A DNA stretch of 8,034 bases. Origin: Euryarchaeota archaeon TMED132 (lineage in GTDB: Archaea > Thermoplasmatota > Poseidoniia > Poseidoniales > Poseidoniaceae). Both the position numbers and the translations under genes were made by a program. The DNA lies in the NCBI GenBank assembly GCA_002172355.2, contig NHGH02000007.1:1369-9402 (forward strand), read 5' to 3'. Positions 1 through 3,985 of this stretch are shown piece by piece. Below the pieces are notes generated by a model, which saw only the letters and a program-made list of their open reading frames with translations, searched no databases and was not told the origin of the DNA. Position 1 is the first letter of the stretch. Each line of letters opens with the position of its first letter.

Positions 1-399
1 AAGGCTCAGTCTTTGTGCTACAATTGTTTTACATTGAAGTGAAAATAATTCGATTGCATTGGTGATTGTACCGCCTCTTAGATAATATCGACGCCATCCT
101 TTTCCTTCATTGGTATAACCGATTATTCCGGCTTGAACTAAACGAGTAAGATGATGATTTAGAGAAGCGGGTGTTAATGCCAACTCATCGGCTAACATCT
201 GGGCATCCCACCCTATTTCTGGTTGAGCAAATAAGTAATCTCGTAAAAGTCTGTGAACCGGATTTGCCTTTCCACCGTCTGCCATTTCTTCGCCCTTTTT
301 TCGAATTAAACTCAAAGAGTCGATGAACCAGGAAACCAAACTATCTAGGTCTCTTTCACTAGTTGGTAGTGCAACCTCTTGAATTCGGACTCTAAACAT
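1..399 (-). CDS. Winged-helix (ArsR-like) DNA-binding protein, 3' end outside window
   Basis: An open frame runs from the ATG at 399 down to base 1 without a stop, giving 133 residues and continuing beyond the window. I translated it by hand. It begins MFRVRIQEVALPTSERDLDS. A winged-helix fold is visible at about residues 47-108. The first helices are NPVHRLLRDYLF and WDAQMLADELAL, the recognition helix is TPASLNHHLTRLVQAGII, and the wing is YTNEGKGWRRYYL. This is the pattern of ArsR-like archaeal regulators, where the 'SLNHHLTRL' helix reads DNA. The segment after the wing (NAIELFSLQCKTIVAQ) may be a dimerisation helix. An in-frame stop (TAA) lies five codons upstream of the ATG; a TTG at 408 is the only other possible start. 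The gene is co-directional with the tethered regulator upstream, 84 bases away. The target and any effector are unknown. The HTH assignment is firm; the exact family is less so. Confidence 0.8.
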   Translation of the reverse strand, partial: MFRVRIQEVALPTSERDLDSLVSWFIDSLSLIRKKGEEMADGGKANPVHRLLRDYLFAQPEIGWDAQMLADELALTPASLNHHLTRLVQAGIIGYTNEGKGWRRYYLRGGTITNAIELFSLQCKTIVAQRLSL

Positions 400-439
400 C
401 GTGCTCAAATATTAGGCTATGGCGAAGGTCTTTGAAGAC

Positions 440-453
440 TATGTATTAATTGG
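440..453 (-). promoter_or_regulatory. Candidate TATA box for the winged-helix gene at 399
   Basis: Read on the minus strand this is CCAATTAATACATA, an AT-rich TATA-like element about 45 bases upstream of the ATG at 399. That would place transcription start some 20 bases before the start codon. Judged by eye only; the match to an archaeal BRE/TATA consensus is loose. Confidence 0.25.
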
Positions 454-467
454 CTCTCAAGAGGCGA

Positions 468-484
468 AAATTCTAGTAGAATTT
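468..484. promoter_or_regulatory. 17-bp palindrome, candidate operator
   Basis: The sequence AAATTCTAGTAGAATTT has two perfect 8-bp arms around a single central G. It lies between two HTH genes and its last base is also part of the stop codon of the tethered regulator (TGA, 486-484). It sits upstream of the candidate TATA box for the gene starting at 399, where an activator or an autoregulating dimer could bind. It is not followed by a T-run in the minus direction, so a terminator is less likely. Binding by either neighbour is inference. Confidence 0.4.
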
Positions 485-1146
485 CAACGACGCTCATCGA
501 CCCAATCATAATCGACACCATGAGTTCCATGCCACTCTATGTCCATGTCGATATGAGGCATTAATTCGATTCTATCTTCCCTAAGTATGCCTCTTCGTCT
601 TAATACTTTGATAGCAGAGTGTACAGTAGCTCTTGTTCTACCGATTCTTCTCGCTAAGTCAGACTGTGAGCGGGGGATTCCTTCTTTGACGATGTCTTCG
701 ATGATTAGTCTTTGAACTAGAGAGAGTCCGATTGGAAGTGATCTTGCCGCTCTTTGCTCATTTACTGATATTCCTTTTAGAACTTCAATTTGAGTAGGTG
801 CGCCAGCAAAATAACAGGTTCTTCCATTAATTGGCATTACAGTGACGCTTCTTCGAGATTGTAAGACATCAAGGTGATGGCGAAGAGTTCCATTAGCAGC
901 ATTTAGTGTCGATTGCAATTCACGGTAACAAAGGCCAGGATGTTTTTCGAGAGTAGTCAAAACCCTTCGTCTTAGTGGATGGTCATTATCTCTGGACTTA
1001 GAAGAAACACCACCCCATGCAAGTGCACCAACAGCACTAGCAGCGGCTGCCATTGAGCCAGCGACACCTGCGATACCACCTGCTGCACTAGCGATTCCAG
1101 CAGCCAACCAAGGGCGCTGTCTAACCCACTGTGCTAACAAAGGCAT
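484..1146 (-). CDS. Membrane-tethered transcriptional regulator with two winged-helix domains
   Basis: The protein has 220 residues. After a short basic stretch (VRQRPW, residues 8-13) comes a Gly/Ala-rich hydrophobic segment at about 14-47. It is rich in small residues at GxxxG-like spacing, which suits one long membrane helix or a tight hairpin. A first winged-helix domain follows at about 57-115, with helix CYRELQSTLNAANGTLRHHL and wing VTVMPINGRTCYF. A second lies at about 139-197, with helix QSDLARRIGRTRATVHSAIK and wing 'RRRGILREDRIEL'. Membrane-anchored proteins with one or two winged helices are known in archaea, where they are thought to pass a membrane or surface signal to DNA; the signal here is unknown. 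The ATG at 1146 is chosen because an in-frame TAA lies three codons upstream. A weak AAGG sits 7 bases before it. The TPM/GRDP-like pair is immediately upstream, 51 bases away, so they may share a transcript. Confidence 0.8.
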   Translation of the reverse strand: MPLLAQWVRQRPWLAAGIASAAGGIAGVAGSMAAAASAVGALAWGGVSSKSRDNDHPLRRRVLTTLEKHPGLCYRELQSTLNAANGTLRHHLDVLQSRRSVTVMPINGRTCYFAGAPTQIEVLKGISVNEQRAARSLPIGLSLVQRLIIEDIVKEGIPRSQSDLARRIGRTRATVHSAIKVLRRRGILREDRIELMPHIDMDIEWHGTHGVDYDWVDERR

Positions 1147-1197
1147 AAATTCGCCTTAACCTTCTCCTTTGTTAAAGCATCCCGTATTTGTTCAATT

Positions 1198-1791
1198 TTA
1201 TATGTTTAGAAACTTCATACCAAAAATAGTAATTATGCCAGTAAAAGAAATCATCAATGGAACCAACCAGTATAATTTTTTCTTTTCAATTGCATAAACT
1301 TTGGATAAATCAACCCATCTCAATCTGAGGGTATTAGAGAATCTAATATTTGCATGTGGCCAGATATCTTTTGGTGGTACAACGCCGAATACTTGCTCGT
1401 AGAACTGTAATGTTTCGTTGTATTGTTCCAAGAATTTTACGTCTTCGTCGTTACCTCCTAGAGTCGGTCCATGGTGAAGCGGTTTACCGAGCAGTTCAGG
1501 GCAGAATCTTTTCCAATAATCATGAGAATAAGTTAGGTGTAAGTGCCATGCTTGGTCTACATCTAAAGAAGGAGTGCACGCTATTTTTGAGTGCATACAC
1601 ATGTAACAAAACCGTTTATATTCTTCAAAGACACGTTTAGAATAAACCAATGACCAACCATTTTCTTGTGCTAACCTTAGTGTGAAAGGTAATTCAACAT
1701 CATCAGAACCAACTGTATAAGATAATAATCTTCGATGAGATTCTATAGGAATCTTTCCTTCATGAAGAGATTCTAATGTTGATATTTCCAT
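1198..1791 (-). CDS. GRDP-like (glycine-rich-domain-containing protein-like, DUF1399 type) protein with C-terminal membrane anchor
   Basis: The protein has 197 residues. Residues about 35-160 match by eye the family known from plant glycine-rich domain proteins (GRDP) and from many bacteria. Visible hallmarks are LPFTLRLAQENGWS (35-48), a 'VFEEYKRF' helix, LDVDQAWHLHLTYSHDYW (76-93), FCPELLGKPLHHGPTLGG (96-113), and 'PPKDIWPHANIRF' (139-151). The HLH and LHH histidines (83, 85, 106, 107) are the striking polar residues and could bind metal, but no reaction is established for this family to my knowledge. A single hydrophobic helix at about 173-193 should anchor it, with the GRDP domain probably in the cytoplasm because there is no signal peptide. 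The ATG at 1791 is supported by a GAGGA element 6 bases upstream. The gene follows the Cys/Gly-tailed TPM gene by 9 bases, so the two are very likely co-translated partners. Family assignment is fairly confident; function is unknown. Confidence 0.75.
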   Translation of the reverse strand: MEISTLESLHEGKIPIESHRRLLSYTVGSDDVELPFTLRLAQENGWSLVYSKRVFEEYKRFCYMCMHSKIACTPSLDVDQAWHLHLTYSHDYWKRFCPELLGKPLHHGPTLGGNDEDVKFLEQYNETLQFYEQVFGVVPPKDIWPHANIRFSNTLRLRWVDLSKVYAIEKKKLYWLVPLMISFTGIITIFGMKFLNI

Positions 1792-1797
1792 TTCTAG

Positions 1798-1802
1798 TCC
1801 TC
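1798..1802 (-). promoter_or_regulatory. Shine-Dalgarno site overlapping the upstream stop codon
   Basis: On the minus strand the junction reads TGAGGACTAGAAATG. The stop TGA of the TPM gene (1803-1801) overlaps GAGGA, which lies 6 bases before the ATG at 1791. It fixes the start of the GRDP-like gene and suggests translational coupling with the TPM gene. Most other starts in the window lack such a site. Confidence 0.7.
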
Positions 1803-3264
1803 AAAAACCGCCGCCACCGCCACAGCCGCCGCCGCCACAGCCGCCGCCGCCACAGCCGCCGCCACAACTACTTCCGCCACTATCAGATGAACTGTAATCC
1901 CTTTGAACATCATACATTTCGTTTCCATATTCATCTCTTCCAGTTGAAAAAACATGGAATCCATCCATACTCAGCATACCGGTGACGCCTAAGAAACCGG
2001 GAATTAGAACTGCACCCGAGGCATTTGTAGTCTTGCTTATGGGCTTGAGTGTAGGAGAAATAATCATCATATTTTTAGCATAATTAGGGAATAGAATGGC
2101 AGCTAAGATCATTGAAAGAGCAAATTTAAGCGGTTTTACAAATGTTATGGCAAGGGTGAATATAGTAGTAAGTAGAATTGGAATTAAGATCATGTAAAAA
2201 CCGTTGATAGTTTCGAAATTAGTTATTATTTCATCAATGCTTAGTCCCACACTCTTTAATCCAAGGTTAAACAGAAGCATTGCCACAATGAAGAACATTG
2301 CCGGGAAAACATATGCTCCAAAACCGATAGAATCTTTGGTTGAAACATGTTTATTGATATTTTCAATATCTTCATCAATACTTTCTAACTCGAGGATGTT
2401 ATCTTCTTCAATATTTAGGTCATCAGCTCTCTTGGTAAGCCTAACCATGGCCAAATGATTCTTTTGTGAACCAATTAATGGTTGTTCACCATACTCGTCA
2501 AATTTCTTAATCGTATCGATGTCTTCTAATAATTCCCACTTTGCTTTCGAATCTTCAGAACCGTCCATGGCATTCAAAGTTAATTCACTTCTTTGAATAA
2601 GAGACTCTTTTACCAGACGATTATAAGAAACTCTAGATTCAACATCATTGTAATTCGTCTTATTATAATCATTCTTTGCTTTCTTAACAACTACTGGAAT
2701 ACAAAGAATTGCAAATACCAACAACCCCCAAAAGATAATTTTAGGAAGTGTAGTAATGTCATCAGCAGCGTATGGTTCAATCCCATCTATTGCTTTATTC
2801 AACCCTTTATTCCATTGATTGGCACCTAGGTATGGTGCGACATCATCATCAAAGACAACTTGAGATTGCTGTTGGGCAAATGTCGAATGGCCAGGCATGA
2901 CGAATTTAAATCGTCTATCCTCGGCGGAAAGTGCGATTAGAATAGTTTCATTTTCTCCGCCTTCCATGCCATAATATTGATACATTTCTCTTGCGTATCC
3001 ATTATCTTCATCGAAATAAGTGTCATACGTATCTACGCCTAAATCATACATTGAGTTAATTGTAACAACTCTCACTAAAGCCCCAGTAGAATTTTGAACA
3101 TCCATTAATTTACTAACCATTTCAATTTCTTCATTGTCTGATAGTACATTTCCATAATCGATCAAGTACCAATCTTCCTCAGGTTCAGGAGGGAAATCAG
3201 CAGAAACGTTGGGCAAGGCAAAAATTAATGTCAAAGTCAATAGCAGTAGTACATTCTTACGCAT
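1801..3264 (-). CDS. Secreted/membrane TPM-domain protein with Cys/Gly-repeat tail
   Basis: The protein has 487 residues. A clear signal peptide (MRKNVLLLLTLTLIFALPNV, then cleavage near SA|D at 22) leads into a TPM domain (the TLP18.3/Psb32/MOLO-1 family) at about 33-165. Its family hallmarks are LIDYGNVLSDNEE (34-46), 'TGALVRVVTIN' (60-70) and 'ETILIALSAEDRRFKFVMPG' (106-125). Then come a membrane helix (176-193), a charged probably cytoplasmic region (194-313), and three more helices (about 314-337, 356-376, 380-397). After a 60-residue linker the protein ends in a Ser/Gly stretch and a tail with four Cys spaced by runs of 3-5 Gly (from C467), ending GGF. With a cleaved signal and four helices the tail would face outside. 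TPM proteins in bacteria often end in Gly-rich tails, but the regular Cys spacing is notable. No Shine-Dalgarno precedes the ATG. The GRDP-like gene follows 9 bases later. The molecular role is unknown. Confidence 0.85.
   Translation of the reverse strand: MRKNVLLLLTLTLIFALPNVSADFPPEPEEDWYLIDYGNVLSDNEEIEMVSKLMDVQNSTGALVRVVTINSMYDLGVDTYDTYFDEDNGYAREMYQYYGMEGGENETILIALSAEDRRFKFVMPGHSTFAQQQSQVVFDDDVAPYLGANQWNKGLNKAIDGIEPYAADDITTLPKIIFWGLLVFAILCIPVVVKKAKNDYNKTNYNDVESRVSYNRLVKESLIQRSELTLNAMDGSEDSKAKWELLEDIDTIKKFDEYGEQPLIGSQKNHLAMVRLTKRADDLNIEEDNILELESIDEDIENINKHVSTKDSIGFGAYVFPAMFFIVAMLLFNLGLKSVGLSIDEIITNFETINGFYMILIPILLTTIFTLAITFVKPLKFALSMILAAILFPNYAKNMMIISPTLKPISKTTNASGAVLIPGFLGVTGMLSMDGFHVFSTGRDEYGNEMYDVQRDYSSSDSGGSSCGGGCGGGGCGGGGCGGGGGF
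1821..1862. repeat. GC-rich 15-bp tandem repeat coding for the Cys/Gly tail
   Basis: The unit CACAGCCGCCGCCGC occurs twice exactly (1821-1835, 1836-1850), then as a 12-base partial copy (1851-1862). On the coding (minus) strand each unit gives Cys followed by four Gly. The tract is almost entirely G+C in an otherwise AT-rich region. Flanking bases 1808-1820 and 1863-1866 are degenerate extensions of the same pattern. Such a tract can expand or contract by whole units without breaking the reading frame. Confidence 0.85.
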
Positions 3265-3287
3265 GATTATAATTGAAAATCAAGACA

Positions 3288-3297
3288 TAGATAATCT
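3288..3297 (-). promoter_or_regulatory. Candidate proximal promoter of the TPM gene
   Basis: On the minus strand GAAAAGATTATCTATG has a purine/A-rich BRE-like part followed by GATTATCTAT, about 25-33 bases before the ATG at 3264. Used as a TATA box it would give an almost leaderless mRNA, consistent with the absence of a Shine-Dalgarno site. It is an alternative to the stronger-looking TATA box at 3319-3328. Confidence 0.3.
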
Positions 3298-3318
3298 TTT
3301 CACCGACACATCCGAATG

Positions 3319-3328
3319 AAAATATAAA
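3319..3328 (-). promoter_or_regulatory. Candidate TATA box of the TPM/GRDP-like operon
   Basis: On the minus strand TTTATATTTT directly follows the stop codon of the HxlR-type gene. It is the best TATA match in the 64-base gap. Used as such, transcription would start near 3298 with a leader of about 34 bases. It suggests that the TPM/GRDP-like pair can be transcribed separately from the upstream regulator. Confidence 0.4.
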
Positions 3329-3787
3329 TTATTCACCGACTTGAACTGAACCAGTGTATATCTTTAGATGAGCAACTAATGGAGAAAGTAACCTTCCACA
3401 TGTTTTGCCATGTTCACTAAGAGCATAATTGACTCTAATTGGCGGGCCATCATCTACATGTCGAATGATTAATCCCTCTTCGGCTAAAAGCCTCAATTTA
3501 TCAGATAAAGTTCTAGAAGAAATCCCTTCGAGAAGGTTTTTCATTTCATTAAATCTTCTAGGTCCGGCAATATATAGTGTAGAAAGTATTTCGATGGTCC
3601 ATCTTGAACCAAACACGTGAAGAGCCTCAACTGCTGCTTGAACTTCCCAATTTGTATCATAAGGTACTTGATTTGAATAAGGTGACAATGTATCTCTAAT
3701 CGATGTACCAATGGCTATTGTTGATTCGATATTATCTTGCAAAAAAGAGTAGGATTCATGAGAAATTCGTTGTACAGGTTCTGGCAT
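3329..3787 (-). CDS. HxlR-type winged-helix transcriptional regulator
   Basis: The protein has 152 residues. Residues about 50-142 carry the HxlR family pattern: 'AVEALHVFGSRWTIEILSTL' (52-71), 'GPRRFNEMKNLLEGISSRTL' (75-94), 'SDKLRLLAEEGLIIRHV' (95-111), then the wing 'PPIRVNYALSEHGKTCGRLL' (115-134) and a final dimerisation helix. Small HxlR proteins have the same pattern, with GKW in place of GSRW. About 50 extra N-terminal residues precede the domain, without a recognisable motif. The usual HxlR N-terminal sensing Cys is absent from that stretch; the only Cys is C130 in the C-terminal helix. HxlR regulators commonly act on a divergently transcribed neighbour, which here is the CD36-like gene starting 198 bases away, and the intervening inverted repeat is a plausible target. 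It may also act on the TPM operon just downstream. Effector unknown. Confidence 0.85.
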   Translation of the reverse strand: MPEPVQRISHESYSFLQDNIESTIAIGTSIRDTLSPYSNQVPYDTNWEVQAAVEALHVFGSRWTIEILSTLYIAGPRRFNEMKNLLEGISSRTLSDKLRLLAEEGLIIRHVDDGPPIRVNYALSEHGKTCGRLLSPLVAHLKIYTGSVQVGE

Positions 3788-3868
3788 TTTATCAACTCTT
3801 TAGTAGTTCGATACGAGCGAAAAGCACTTCCCTTTTTACACTTGGTACTTTTAGAACAAGCATTTTTC

Positions 3869-3886
3869 CAAATATATTAAAAAAAT
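3869..3886 (-). promoter_or_regulatory. Candidate promoter of the HxlR-type gene (AT-rich block)
   Basis: On the minus strand this reads as a run of seven T followed by AATATATTTGG, a TATA-like element about 90 bases before the ATG at 3787, so the leader would be about 60 bases. The stretch 3870-3896 is strongly AT-rich and also reads TATA-like on the plus strand (CCAAATATATTA), so direction cannot be settled by eye. Confidence 0.3.
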
Positions 3887-3904
3887 GTATATATTGTCTC
3901 GACG

Positions 3905-3920
3905 GTTTTTGATATAATTA
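3905..3920 (+). promoter_or_regulatory. Candidate TATA box of the CD36-like gene
   Basis: GTTTTTGATATAATTA lies about 70 bases before the ATG at 3986. With GATATAATT as the TATA box, transcription would start around 3940, immediately before the inverted repeat at 3945-3966. A second weaker candidate, AAACCGATATTTC at 3923-3935, would place the start inside that repeat. Confidence 0.4.
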
Positions 3921-3944
3921 GTAAACCGATATTTCTAGCAACAT

Positions 3945-3966
3945 TAGGTGTAATGTTTAACACCTA
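3945..3966. promoter_or_regulatory. Inverted repeat, candidate operator of the CD36-like gene
   Basis: TAGGTGT (3945-3951) and ACACCTA (3960-3966) are perfect 7-bp inverted arms separated by 8 bases. The repeat ends 19 bases before the ATG of the CD36-like gene, at or just after the predicted transcription start. A dimeric winged-helix protein bound there would block RNA polymerase, so the divergent HxlR-type protein is the obvious candidate. A hairpin in the mRNA leader that modulates translation is the alternative. Confidence 0.5.
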
Positions 3967-3985
3967 GATGCTATGACGAGAACCG

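Noticed and set aside
1776..1985. Plus-strand open frame encoding a His/Arg-rich repeat protein opposite the Cys/Gly tail
   Set aside because: It is the complement of the CGG/CAG-type repeat of the TPM gene. The repeat gives apparent order in any frame; there is no start signal and the rest is unlike a protein.
2204..2829. Plus-strand hydrophobic open frames inside the TPM gene
   Set aside because: They are antisense shadows of membrane-helix codons and have no ribosome-binding site or independent promoter. The minus-strand protein has clear domains.
3871..3895. AATATAT...ATATATT inverted repeat in the divergent promoter region, considered as a second operator
   Set aside because: The arms are pure A/T in an AT-rich block, where such matches are expected by chance. 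The block is better explained by promoter elements.
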